Both the position numbers and the translations under genes were made by a program. Shown piece by piece: positions 7,157-14,680 of a DNA stretch of 21,914 nucleotides (position 1 is the stretch's first letter; each line of letters begins with the position of its first letter). The notes beneath the pieces were generated by a model. The model saw nothing but the letters and a program-made list of their open reading frames with translations. It was not told the origin of the DNA and made no database searches. Origin of the DNA: Nitrospirota bacterium (GTDB lineage Bacteria; Nitrospirota; JACRHJ01); assembly GCA_027328825.1 (NCBI GenBank), contig DAHWTK010000018.1, positions 1-21,914 on the forward strand, read 5' to 3'.

Positions 7157-7979
7157 GATTTTTTTTCAAGCCGATTCTATGTTTTCTGCGCTCACGCACA
7201 TACAGGCCCTCGGCAACCAGAAGAAAGATTGTCGCGGAATAATATATCCATACCATAAACAGTATAATCGTCGTAAACGAACCGTACAGGCTGAGCGTTT
7301 TCATCCTCCCGACATACCACGCAAAGAAAATCTTTGCCGCCTCCCAGAGCAGGCCGGCGACTATCCCGCCCGTCGCAGCCTCTTTTATACCTATTTTTCT
7401 CCTTGGGAGCAGAAGATACAGAAGCGTGAAAGAAACGCATGTCAGAACCATCGGGACGGCCTTCACGAGCAGGATTACGGTAAGAAACGGCAATGCCTTC
7501 GACGAGCCGAAGACATCCTCGTGCTTACGGATGAAGGTTGGTATGTAGGTCAGCCAGAAAGACACCGTAAAAAGCAGCCCTGAAAATATCACGAGCGCAA
7601 AGGACATAAGTCTCGAACTGAAGAAACGCAGACGGTTTAACGAACGGAAGACGCGGTTTACGGAATACTCGATGGAGCTGAAAACGAGGCTTCCGACCCA
7701 GAGGAATATTACGAAGCTTATCGAACCCGCGCCGCGCCATGCGGCCATGCGGTCTATCTCGCTCCCAAGGCCGGGGCCGATGACCGGATACGCGCTATGA
7801 ACGAACTGTATCACCGCCTGGCGCATGTCCACGTGACTGCCAAGCGCCATTGCGAAGATGCGCATGACGAAAAATATCAATGGAACGAAAGAGAGAATGG
7901 CGTAGAAAGATATGGCGGCGGAGAGATAAATGCAGCCGTCCTTGAAATACAGCCTGAATGCGGAAATTACAGTTTTCAA
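7152..7979 (-). CDS. YihY/BrkB (UPF0761) family inner-membrane protein
   Basis: A 275-residue membrane protein of the YihY family, formerly mis-annotated as ribonuclease BN. The visible family features are the N-terminal DGCIYLSAAISFYAILSFVPLIFF helix, a central conserved GxxxSFxxFLWVGS segment, about six hydrophobic helices in all, and a basic C-terminal tail. The biochemical function of the family is unsettled, and a role in envelope or transport is the usual guess. The start is a TTG 18 bases after the der stop. The same TGA closes this frame upstream, so no earlier start exists, and AGGA lies 10 bases ahead. It is probably co-transcribed with der and followed after 54 bases by the MglA-like gene. 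Confidence 0.88.
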   Translation of the reverse strand: MKTVISAFRLYFKDGCIYLSAAISFYAILSFVPLIFFVMRIFAMALGSHVDMRQAVIQFVHSAYPVIGPGLGSEIDRMAAWRGAGSISFVIFLWVGSLVFSSIEYSVNRVFRSLNRLRFFSSRLMSFALVIFSGLLFTVSFWLTYIPTFIRKHEDVFGSSKALPFLTVILLVKAVPMVLTCVSFTLLYLLLPRRKIGIKEAATGGIVAGLLWEAAKIFFAWYVGRMKTLSLYGSFTTIILFMVWIYYSATIFLLVAEGLYVRERRKHRIGLKKNP

Positions 7980-7997
7980 ATCCTGCTGGTCCTGTGT

Positions 7998-9353
7998 TCA
8001 AAAAGCCGCGCGCTCGTCTTCCCGCTTGCGTTTCTTAAGAAAAATCCTCACCGGGTTGCCGGCGAAGGAATGCCTCTCCCGCAACCTGTTTTCAAGGTAG
8101 CGCAGATAGGAGAAGTGGACGCCTTCGGGGCGGTTTACGAAAAAGACAAACGTCGGGGGAGATACGTCCACCTGCGTCCCGAAATAGAATTTCACCCTGC
8201 GGCCCTTGAACATCCCCGGCGCCTGCGCCCTGACGGCGGAATCGAGTATCTCGTTCAGCTCCGACGTAGACACCCTCGTTTTCCCCTGTTCCACAACCTC
8301 GTCTACCAGTTCGTAGAGCTTCCCGATTCTCTGCTTCGTGAGCGCCGATATTGCAACCACCGGCGCATAGTCCAGATATTTCATCTCTTCCCGGACTTTT
8401 TTAACGTAATCATCGAACGTTTTGCCGCCCTTTTCGAGCAAGTCCCATTTGTTAAGCGCGATGATTATTCCCTTCCCCTCCTCGTGCGCTATGCCGCCTA
8501 TTTTTTTGTCCTGCTCCGTAACTCCCTCGAAGGCGTCTATCAGGAGTATAGCCGCGTCGCATCGCTCCACGGCCTTCAGTGCACGGATTACACTGTATTT
8601 TTCTATCCCGGAAACGATTTTCCCTCTGCTCCTGAGCCCGGCGGTATCCACGAAATTATAGGTCTTGCCGTAAAATTTTATCAGTGTATCGACCGGGTCA
8701 ACGGTTGTGCCGGGGACGGGGCTTGTAACCGCTCTTTTCTGCCCCGTAAGTGCGTTTAAAAGCGTGGATTTCCCTACGTTCGGCCTGCCGATTATAGCAA
8801 TATTGGATACCGGGGCCTCGTCCTCTTTCTCATCCGTCTCCGGCGGGAGCAGTTCCAGCACGCGGGCCATAAGTTCCGTAAAACCGGGGCCGTGCAGCGC
8901 CGAAACCGGGAAAATTTCGTCCGCGCCGAGGCTATAGAAATCATAGACTTCCCCTTCGAGCTTCGGGCCATCCACCTTGTTTACACAATATATCACAGGT
9001 TTCCCGGATTTCCTGAGCGCTTCGGCCACCTTCTGGTCGGCGGCGGAAAGGCCTTCGCGGGCGTCGGCCATGAATATTATAATATCCGCCTCACGCACGG
9101 CGAGCTCGGTCTGCTCCCTCATCTGCGAAAGGATGCCGCCTTCCGCGGCCTGGCGGCCCGCGTCAGGCTCGAAACCGCCCGTATCGATAACCGTGAAGCG
9201 CCTTCCCTCGTAAACCGCGGCGGCATAATTCCTGTCGCGGGTTACCCCGGGAATGTCCTCGACGACCGCGAGCTTCTTTTTCAATATCCTGTTGAACAGC
9301 GTGGACTTGCCTGCGTTAGGCCTGCCGACTATCGCAACCGTGGGGATACTCAA
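7998..9353 (-). CDS. der: Ribosome-assembly GTPase Der (EngA)
   Basis: Double-GTPase required for late 50S ribosomal subunit assembly. Two tandem G domains are visible. The first has GRPNAGKS, DTGG and NKVD; the second has GRPNVGKS, DTAG and NKWD. A C-terminal KH-like domain follows and ends in a basic tail. The chosen start, TTG at 9353, gives MSIPTVAIVGRPN, the usual Der N-terminus, and has GGGAGGG ten bases upstream; the protein is then 451 residues. In-frame ATGs at 9377 and 9398 lack ribosome sites, and the one at 9398 lies inside the predicted -10 element. The first P-loop has Ala where Val is more usual. It is the first gene of a probable unit with yihY, the MglA-like gene and the zinc ribbon. 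Confidence 0.96.
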   Translation of the reverse strand: MSIPTVAIVGRPNAGKSTLFNRILKKKLAVVEDIPGVTRDRNYAAAVYEGRRFTVIDTGGFEPDAGRQAAEGGILSQMREQTELAVREADIIIFMADAREGLSAADQKVAEALRKSGKPVIYCVNKVDGPKLEGEVYDFYSLGADEIFPVSALHGPGFTELMARVLELLPPETDEKEDEAPVSNIAIIGRPNVGKSTLLNALTGQKRAVTSPVPGTTVDPVDTLIKFYGKTYNFVDTAGLRSRGKIVSGIEKYSVIRALKAVERCDAAILLIDAFEGVTEQDKKIGGIAHEEGKGIIIALNKWDLLEKGGKTFDDYVKKVREEMKYLDYAPVVAISALTKQRIGKLYELVDEVVEQGKTRVSTSELNEILDSAVRAQAPGMFKGRRVKFYFGTQVDVSPPTFVFFVNRPEGVHFSYLRYLENRLRERHSFAGNPVRIFLKKRKREDERAAF

Positions 9354-9393
9354 AGTTATTAAACCCTCCCAAGCCATGAAAACATATTCGCTT

Positions 9394-9399
9394 ATCATA
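9394..9399 (-). promoter_or_regulatory. Extended -10 promoter element for der
   Basis: The minus-strand sequence TGC-TATGAT has the TGn extension and five of six -10 consensus bases. The -35 match (TTCCAT at 17 bases) is poor, as often seen with extended -10 promoters. Transcription would start near 9387, which excludes the ATG at 9398 as the der start. It lies back to back with the amidase promoter. Confidence 0.5.
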
Positions 9400-9440
9400 G
9401 CACGCCCGTCTATTCAATGGAAATGATTTCGTTTTCACTG

Positions 9441-9470
9441 TTGACTTAGGCGGCGGGCAGGGGTTAAAAT
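9441..9470 (+). promoter_or_regulatory. Sigma-70-type promoter for the amidase gene
   Basis: TTGACT (9441-9446) and TAAAAT (9465-9470) are separated by 18 bases, five of six consensus matches each. Transcription would start near 9477, giving a leader of about 27 bases that contains GGGGAG five bases ahead of the ATG. It is divergent from the der promoter within about 140 bases. Confidence 0.65.
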
Positions 9471-9503
9471 AAACCGCTTTTTGCGATACCACGGGGAGTG
9501 ATA

Positions 9504-11342
9504 ATGCGCATCCGCAGGCCGTTTTTTTACCTGTTTATATTCGTTTTAATCCTTGCCCAGTCAGCCTTTTTCCGGGAACAGGCCTTTGCCAGGCCGAACC
9601 CGCGCAGGGCGTACGCCGTCGCGCGGACTGGTTACAGCCGTCTCATAAAAAACAAGAAAAAACAAAAGCTTAGGAGCGCATGGGAAGGCTGCATCAATCG
9701 CTTCGACAAAATCTCGTTTTCCTCGCACGGCACAAAATTCGGTAGGCTGGCGAGTTATTACGGCGCCGAGGCGAGAGAGAGGCTGTATAAAATATCGCGC
9801 GTCCATAGCGATCTTGTCCTGGCCGGGAAAGCCTATTTAAGATGCATAAGGGATTATCCGAAATCGCGTGAGGCGGCAAAAGCGAGAAAAAGACTGAAGG
9901 CCCTGGGTATTGCCACAGGCGGGCTCGCCGACCGCAAATCGACGGATTCAGTAGTATATGAACGTCCGCAATTGAAGGGTAACAAACATGGGCGGGTAAT
10001 AACCCTTTCAAAGGCTTCTCACCCAGTAAACGATGAAATTCTCACGTCTTCGCTTCCCGCTGCGGCTCATAAAGACGTCCCGGAGGCCGCCCCGGGGGCC
10101 GATTCCACCCCGGCGGACACCGTTAAAAAGCTCGTTCGGATAAACGAAATCCGCCACTGGTCGAACATAGGATACACCAGGGTTGTCATAGACATGGAAG
10201 GCGAGGCAGGTTATACGTCGGGCAGGCTGAAAAACCCGGACCGCCTCTTCTTCGACCTGAAAGACGCTTACCTGCCGAAGGGCCACAAGGACGTTTCAAT
10301 CGATGTAAACGACGGCGTCTTAAGGAGAATCCGGGCAAGCCAGCATAACGCCGACACCGTGCGTGTAGTGCTCGACCTTGCAAGCATAGCGTCCTCAAGG
10401 ACCTTGATGCTCCAGAACCCGACAAGGCTCATAATCGACGTAAGCGGAAAGAATCAGCCGATAAACACGGCCTGCCAGGTCATTTCAGGATATAAAAACA
10501 TATCCTCTCCCTCGCCAAAACAGGAAAGTTCCGAACCCCCGAAACCCGCTGCGGTCTCCGTTCCCGTTCCCGCTCAAATCGCGCCCGCTCCGGCAGCCGC
10601 CGCAGCCGCCGCGCCAGCCACGGCAAAACCCGTCTCCAGGCCTCAATCCTGCGGCATAGGCACGATAGTCATAGACCCCGGCCACGGCGGGAAGGATACC
10701 GGGGCAATCGGCTGCAATGGACTGTATGAGAAAAACGTGGTGCTCGACATCGGGCTCAGGCTCAGGAAAATCATCCGCAAGAACTTCAACTGCAAGGTCG
10801 TGATGACCCGCGACAGGGACATCTTCATACCCCTGGACGAACGGCCAGGCATCGCCGTCCAGAACGACGCAGACCTTTTCATTTCCATCCATGCCAACGC
10901 AAGCAGAGACCCCTCGGCGCACGGCATCGAGACTTACCTTCTGAACCTCACGAAAGACCGACATATTATGCAAGTGGCCGAGCGAGAGAATATGACGGAG
11001 CTTAAGAGCATGGGCCCGCTCGAAGCCATACTGAAAGACCTAATCCTCGACAGCAAGCGGGACGACTCCCTGAGGCTTGCCCATTGCGTCCAGTCCTGCC
11101 TGATTTCCGGCCTGCGGAAATACGACGTGAACAACAAGGGGGTAAAACAGGGGCCGTTCCTCGTGCTCTATGGCGCGAGTATGCCGAGTATCCTCACCGA
11201 GGTCGGCTTCATAACCAACCCTGAGGAAGAGGCGCGTCTGGCCAGGCCGGAATACCGCCAGAAGATTGCCCAGGCCATATTCGACGGCATAAAGAAATAT
11301 CTCCGGAACCCCAGCGTGACCGCATACCAGAAGCCAAGATGA
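9504..11342 (+). CDS. N-acetylmuramoyl-L-alanine amidase, AMIN plus Amidase_3 (AmiC-like)
   Basis: Periplasmic zinc amidase that cleaves the peptide stem from peptidoglycan, as in daughter-cell separation. It has 612 residues from the ATG at 9504, which has GGGGAG five bases upstream; a GTG two codons earlier lacks such a site. A signal peptide ends near AFA (residue 29). Then come a basic helical region resembling a TPR-like module (about 35-135), an AMIN domain (about 210-316) that localises such enzymes, an Ala/Pro-rich linker (about 338-380) and the Amidase_3 domain (384 to about 601). Zinc and catalytic residues are present: His394 (DPGHGG), Glu409 (LYEKN), His463 (SIHAN) and Glu566 (LTEVGFI). 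It is longer than E. coli AmiC because of the extra N-terminal module. The EnvC-like activator at 20220-21374 is a plausible partner. Confidence 0.93.
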   Translation: MRIRRPFFYLFIFVLILAQSAFFREQAFARPNPRRAYAVARTGYSRLIKNKKKQKLRSAWEGCINRFDKISFSSHGTKFGRLASYYGAEARERLYKISRVHSDLVLAGKAYLRCIRDYPKSREAAKARKRLKALGIATGGLADRKSTDSVVYERPQLKGNKHGRVITLSKASHPVNDEILTSSLPAAAHKDVPEAAPGADSTPADTVKKLVRINEIRHWSNIGYTRVVIDMEGEAGYTSGRLKNPDRLFFDLKDAYLPKGHKDVSIDVNDGVLRRIRASQHNADTVRVVLDLASIASSRTLMLQNPTRLIIDVSGKNQPINTACQVISGYKNISSPSPKQESSEPPKPAAVSVPVPAQIAPAPAAAAAAAPATAKPVSRPQSCGIGTIVIDPGHGGKDTGAIGCNGLYEKNVVLDIGLRLRKIIRKNFNCKVVMTRDRDIFIPLDERPGIAVQNDADLFISIHANASRDPSAHGIETYLLNLTKDRHIMQVAERENMTELKSMGPLEAILKDLILDSKRDDSLRLAHCVQSCLISGLRKYDVNNKGVKQGPFLVLYGASMPSILTEVGFITNPEEEARLARPEYRQKIAQAIFDGIKKYLRNPSVTAYQKPR

Positions 11343-11358
11343 CTTCCAACCACACCGG

Positions 11359-11388
11359 TTGAACATGCGCCCGCCTTTGTTGTAAAAT
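11359..11388 (+). promoter_or_regulatory. Candidate promoter for truA, predicting a leaderless start
   Basis: TTGAAC (11359-11364) and TAAAAT (11383-11388) are 18 bases apart, the same geometry as the amidase promoter. Only seven bases separate the -10 from the truA ATG at 11396, so transcription would begin at or one base before the start codon. No Shine-Dalgarno is seen there, which is consistent. Confidence 0.45.
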
Positions 11389-11395
11389 AATCCTT

Positions 11396-12130
11396 ATGAA
11401 AAATATAAAAATTATCCTCGAATACGACGGCACGGGCTTCTCCGGATGGCAGTTCCAGCCGAACCGGCGCACCCTTCAGGGAGAATTCGAGGCCGCTATC
11501 AGGAAAATATCCGGCGAAGACCTCCGCGTTAACGCATCCGGCAGGACTGACGCCGGAGTCCACGCCCTCGGCCAGACGGTGAATTTCAAGACCGGCTCTG
11601 AGATGGACGCCGCCGCATGGCAGGGAGCGTTGAATCACTTCCTTCCCCCTGAGATGCGGGCGCTGGAGGTTGCGGAAGTCCCGGAGGATTTCAACGCGCG
11701 TTATTCCGCCAAGGGAAAGCAATACGGATATATAATCCTGAATCGCCGCGTCCCCTCGCCGCTCAAGCGAAATTACTCCTGGCACGTCCCGGTGCCGCTC
11801 GACCTTGAGGCGATGAAAGAGGGCGCGATACACCTTATAGGCCTGCACGATTTCACTTCCTTCAGGGCCGTGAACAGCGATACGATTAATCCCGTCAGGA
11901 CACTGCGCACCCTTGAAATTCTGCCGGACGGCAACAGGATTTTCTTCTCTCTCGAGGCGGACGGTTTCCTGCGCCATATGGTGCGGACCGTTGTCGGGAC
12001 GCTGGTGGAAGTCGGCAAGGGCCGTTTCGCTCCGGACGACGTAAAAGCCATGCTGGAGGCAAAAGACCGTTCCAAGGCAGGCCCGACCGCTCCGGGACAG
12101 GGACTGTATCTGGTGAGCGTGCAATATTAG
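11396..12130 (+). CDS. truA: tRNA pseudouridine(38-40) synthase TruA
   Basis: Converts uridines 38-40 in the tRNA anticodon arm to pseudouridine. The 244-residue protein has the N-terminal LEYDGTGFSGWQFQPNRRTLQ block, the catalytic motif GRTDAGVHALGQ (Asp52) and the conserved ADGFLRHMVRTVVGTL block near the C-terminus. Length is normal. The ATG at 11396 has no recognisable ribosome site, and a candidate promoter lies immediately upstream, so initiation on a leaderless mRNA is possible; read-through from the amidase gene, 53 bases upstream, is the alternative. uvrC begins two bases after the stop, so the two genes are almost certainly co-transcribed. Confidence 0.96.
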   Translation: MKNIKIILEYDGTGFSGWQFQPNRRTLQGEFEAAIRKISGEDLRVNASGRTDAGVHALGQTVNFKTGSEMDAAAWQGALNHFLPPEMRALEVAEVPEDFNARYSAKGKQYGYIILNRRVPSPLKRNYSWHVPVPLDLEAMKEGAIHLIGLHDFTSFRAVNSDTINPVRTLRTLEILPDGNRIFFSLEADGFLRHMVRTVVGTLVEVGKGRFAPDDVKAMLEAKDRSKAGPTAPGQGLYLVSVQY

Positions 12131-12132
12131 CT

Positions 12133-14022
12133 ATGACACTTGAAGAGAAACTGAAACACCTCTCCGACCGCCCCGGCGTTTACATGATGAAAAATGCTAA
12201 GGGGCGCGTAATATACGTCGGCAAGGCGAAGTCACTCGCAAACCGCGTGCGCTCATACTTCCAGTCCACGCCCGACCCGGACCCCAGAAAGGCGCAGATG
12301 GCCGGGCTTATCGCCGATTTCGAGACTATCGTCACGGCCTCGGAGATGGAAGCCTTCATCCTTGAATCCAACCTCATCAAGAAGCACAAGCCGCGCTACA
12401 ATGTCGTGCTCAGGGACGATAAAAATTACCCCTACCTGAAGCTCTCCGTAAACGAGGAGTTCCCGGCCCTGAGTGTGGTGCGCAGGATAGAAAAGGACGG
12501 CGCGCTGTACTTCGGGCCTTACGTCCCGACCACGCCCATGTGGGAGACGCTGAAGTTCATAAACCGCGTTTTCAACATGCGCAAGTGCAGGAGAAAGGGC
12601 GTGGGAACCAAACTTGAGCGCCCCTGCCTACAGTTTGAAATGAAGCGCTGCTCCGGGCCGTGCGGAGAGATGATAACGAAAGAGGAGTACTGGAAGATGG
12701 TTGAGGACGTCCGGATGTTCCTCTCCGGAAGAGACAGGGAACTTGTCCGGAATCTCGAAGCAAGGATGAAGGAGACAGCTGGCGCCCAGAACTTCGAGGC
12801 GGCGGCGAATATCCGCGACAGGATTTACGCTCTCAAGGCGGCTACACAGTCCCAGCGCATAATATCGCCCCGGATGGAAGACAGGGACGCAATCGCCGTA
12901 GCTAAAGAGGGTTCCGCGGCTGATATTCAGGCGCTTTTCATACGCAAGGGCAAGATAATCGGGAGGAAGGATTTCTACTTTTCCGACGCCCTGGAGTTGA
13001 CGGAAGACGAGCTTCTGTCAAACTTTATAAATCAATTCTATACTGAAGGCAAGGAAGTCCCGCCGGAGGTGCTGGTATCGCACGAGATTCCTGAGCGCGG
13101 CCTGGCCGAGGAATTCCTCCGGGAGATGCGCGGCAGGAACGTAAGCCTGTATTACCCGCAGAGAGGCCACGGAAAACAGGTGATGGCGATGGCCCTTGAC
13201 AACGCCCGCGAGTCCCTGCGGCAGAACCTGGAAACGGAGTCCGGGCGCGAGCTTACCCTCATGGCGCTGAAGTCCGAGCTTCGGCTCAGTAAATTGCCGA
13301 GAAACATAGAGGCGTTCGACATATCCAACACAGGCGGCATGGAAGCCTGCGGGTCGATGGTAAGCTTCGAGATGTGCCAGCCCGTGAAATCCGGCTACAG
13401 GCATTTCAATATAAGGACGGTTCCGGAGGCGAACGATTTCGCAATGATGAAGGAGGTCGTAAGCCGCCGCTATCGGCGGCTGATGGAAGAGAACGGGCCG
13501 TGGCCCGATCTGATAATGGTCGACGGGGGCAAGGGGCAGCTTTCCGCGGCTTTCGAGGCGCTTCTGGACATAGGCGCCGACACGGACGAAATCGATATAG
13601 TCGGCCTTGCAAAGGCGAAGGAGAAGGGCCTGAAGTTCGGCGGCGGAATACGTGAGGCGAGTTCCTACGAGCGCGTATACAAACCCGGCGAGTCCGAGGC
13701 GCGGGTGCTTTCCCCCACTTCGGCTGCGGTAAACCTGCTGGCGGCTGTCCGGGACGAATCGCACCGGTTCGCCATAACCCAGCACAGAAAACTCCGGCAG
13801 AAAAAGGGGATTTCATCGCCGCTCGATAACATCCATGGCATCGGTAAAAAGAGAAAGACGCAGCTTCTCAGGCACTTCGGGAGCTTCCGCGCAATCAGGG
13901 AGGCGACACTGGAAGACCTTGAGAACGTCCCGAAACTGCCGAAGAAGGTCGCCGAAGAGATATTCAGAAAGTTGAAAAATAACGAAAACCATAAAACCTT
14001 CGATTTGACAAATCCCGCCTGA
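12133..14022 (+). CDS. uvrC: UvrABC system protein C (excinuclease)
   Basis: Nucleotide-excision-repair nuclease that makes both incisions around damage marked by UvrAB. It has 629 residues, a normal length. In order: a GIY-YIG 3' nuclease domain (about 13-95, with GVY and VIYVGKA), a Cys group at 152, 165, 173 and 177 matching the iron-sulfur ligands reported for E. coli UvrC, and a UVR domain for UvrB contact (about 205-236). The RNase H-like 5' nuclease follows (Asp396 in DISN, then MVDGGKGQL and DESHRFA), and a C-terminal helix-hairpin-helix pair is at about 570-615. It starts two bases after truA with no clear ribosome site, so coupling is likely. The 3' end lies close to the Fur/PerR gene. 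Confidence 0.97.
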   Translation: MTLEEKLKHLSDRPGVYMMKNAKGRVIYVGKAKSLANRVRSYFQSTPDPDPRKAQMAGLIADFETIVTASEMEAFILESNLIKKHKPRYNVVLRDDKNYPYLKLSVNEEFPALSVVRRIEKDGALYFGPYVPTTPMWETLKFINRVFNMRKCRRKGVGTKLERPCLQFEMKRCSGPCGEMITKEEYWKMVEDVRMFLSGRDRELVRNLEARMKETAGAQNFEAAANIRDRIYALKAATQSQRIISPRMEDRDAIAVAKEGSAADIQALFIRKGKIIGRKDFYFSDALELTEDELLSNFINQFYTEGKEVPPEVLVSHEIPERGLAEEFLREMRGRNVSLYYPQRGHGKQVMAMALDNARESLRQNLETESGRELTLMALKSELRLSKLPRNIEAFDISNTGGMEACGSMVSFEMCQPVKSGYRHFNIRTVPEANDFAMMKEVVSRRYRRLMEENGPWPDLIMVDGGKGQLSAAFEALLDIGADTDEIDIVGLAKAKEKGLKFGGGIREASSYERVYKPGESEARVLSPTSAAVNLLAAVRDESHRFAITQHRKLRQKKGISSPLDNIHGIGKKRKTQLLRHFGSFRAIREATLEDLENVPKLPKKVAEEIFRKLKNNENHKTFDLTNPA

Positions 14023-14038
14023 AATGGCATCAATTTTA

Positions 14039-14054
14039 TATGATTAACGTTAAT
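14039..14054 (+). promoter_or_regulatory. Candidate -10 element and palindromic operator of the Fur/PerR gene
   Basis: TATGAT (14039-14044) is a good -10 element and runs directly into the perfect 12-base palindrome ATTAACGTTAAT (14043-14054). A TTGACA lies upstream at 14005-14010, but 28 bases away is too far to be its -35. A palindrome covering the -10 and start point is where an autorepressor would bind. It is AT-rich like Fur/PerR boxes but is not a full consensus box. Confidence 0.4.
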
Positions 14055-14066
14055 AAGAGGTACAAA

Positions 14067-14483
14067 ATGGGAATGGGACAACAACGGGAAAGGGGTTTTA
14101 AGCTTACCCCTCAGCGAGCCGCCATCATGGCTTATCTCGAAGGCAACCGTTCACACCCTTCAGCTGAGGACATTTACGCGGCTGTACTCGAGAAATACCC
14201 CATGGTGTCCCTGGCCACAGTCTACAACACGCTTGAGATCCTCAAGCAGATGGGCAAGGTCACCGAGCTGAACATCGACGGCGAGAGAAAGCACTTCGAT
14301 CCTGAGATTGAGCCGCACCACCACCTTATTTGCACCCGGTGCAAAAAAATCATCAACGTGCGGAAGGAATTCGACCTGGAAGTTCCGAGGGATATTTCAA
14401 GAGAGTTCAAAATAATGGACAGACATGCGGATTTCTACGGCGTCTGCTCGGACTGCGACAACGGCGCAGAAAAGGCCGCGTAA
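14067..14483 (+). CDS. Fur/PerR-family metal-dependent transcriptional regulator
   Basis: A 138-residue winged-helix repressor of the Fur superfamily. The DNA-binding domain is at about residues 8-78, with the recognition-helix block SLATVYNTLEIL. The structural zinc site is intact: Cys89-x2-Cys92 and Cys127-x2-Cys130. Aligned to Bacillus PerR, the regulatory metal ligands His37, Asp85, His91 and His93 correspond to His30, Asp78, His84 and His86, but Asp104 corresponds to Asn97. The FDPEIEPHHH stretch looks more PerR-like than Fur-like, yet the Asn makes peroxide sensing uncertain. The start at 14067 has AGAGG six bases ahead. An in-frame ATG at 14040 lies inside the predicted promoter. It could be iron-, peroxide- or other-metal-responsive. 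It may be partly co-transcribed with uvrC. Confidence 0.88.
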   Translation: MGMGQQRERGFKLTPQRAAIMAYLEGNRSHPSAEDIYAAVLEKYPMVSLATVYNTLEILKQMGKVTELNIDGERKHFDPEIEPHHHLICTRCKKIINVRKEFDLEVPRDISREFKIMDRHADFYGVCSDCDNGAEKAA

Positions 14484-14506
14484 ACTGTTATTTTCGGGTA
14501 TCCGTT

Positions 14507-14539
14507 AAAAAATAGGCCCGCCTGCCGGGCCTATTTTTT
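14507..14539 (+). terminator. Strong intrinsic terminator after the Fur/PerR gene
   Basis: Fourteen-base perfect arms (14507-14520 and 14526-14539) with a GGCCCG/CGGGCC core surround a CCTGC loop. They begin in six A and end in six T, so the terminator can work in both directions. It closes the plus-strand unit and also shields it from the minus-strand genes to the right. Confidence 0.9.
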
Positions 14540-14565
14540 GAAGTTCCGCCCCATGTTAAGCACTT

Positions 14566-14673
14566 TCAGTTAATTTCGAGCGTTTTCCTTGAGAAGAATT
14601 CTTTTATTACCGCCTCAAGCCTATCCGCCTCGAGGCCGAAAAGGCAATGGGCGAATTTGAAAAGTATCTGCAA
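14566..14673 (-). pseudogene. Possible coding remnant or very small ORF, 35 codons
   Basis: The minus-strand frame from TTG at 14673 to TGA at 14568-14566 encodes 35 residues that look protein-like, for example FGLEADRLEAVIKEFF. Codon use there (GAG, GCG, CTC) matches real genes of the window. It lies just beyond the stop of the secreted-protein gene, in a different frame (+1), has no clear ribosome site and matches no family I recognise. It may be a decayed gene end, the former C-terminus of the neighbour after a frameshift, or chance. Confidence 0.25.
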
Positions 14674-14680
14674 GCCGTTG

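Noticed and set aside
7797..8759. A 320-codon open frame on the plus strand opposite der
   Set aside because: Its composition (His, Arg and Tyr rich) is that of a shadow frame, and the opposite strand encodes the second G domain and C-terminal domain of Der.
11168..12124. A 318-codon open frame on the minus strand opposite truA and the end of the amidase gene
   Set aside because: It spans two convincing genes on the other strand and shows no recognisable domain.
14005..14010. TTGACA at the end of uvrC as the -35 of the Fur/PerR promoter
   Set aside because: The best -10 (14039-14044) is 28 bases away, too far; no acceptable -10 lies at 16-18 bases.
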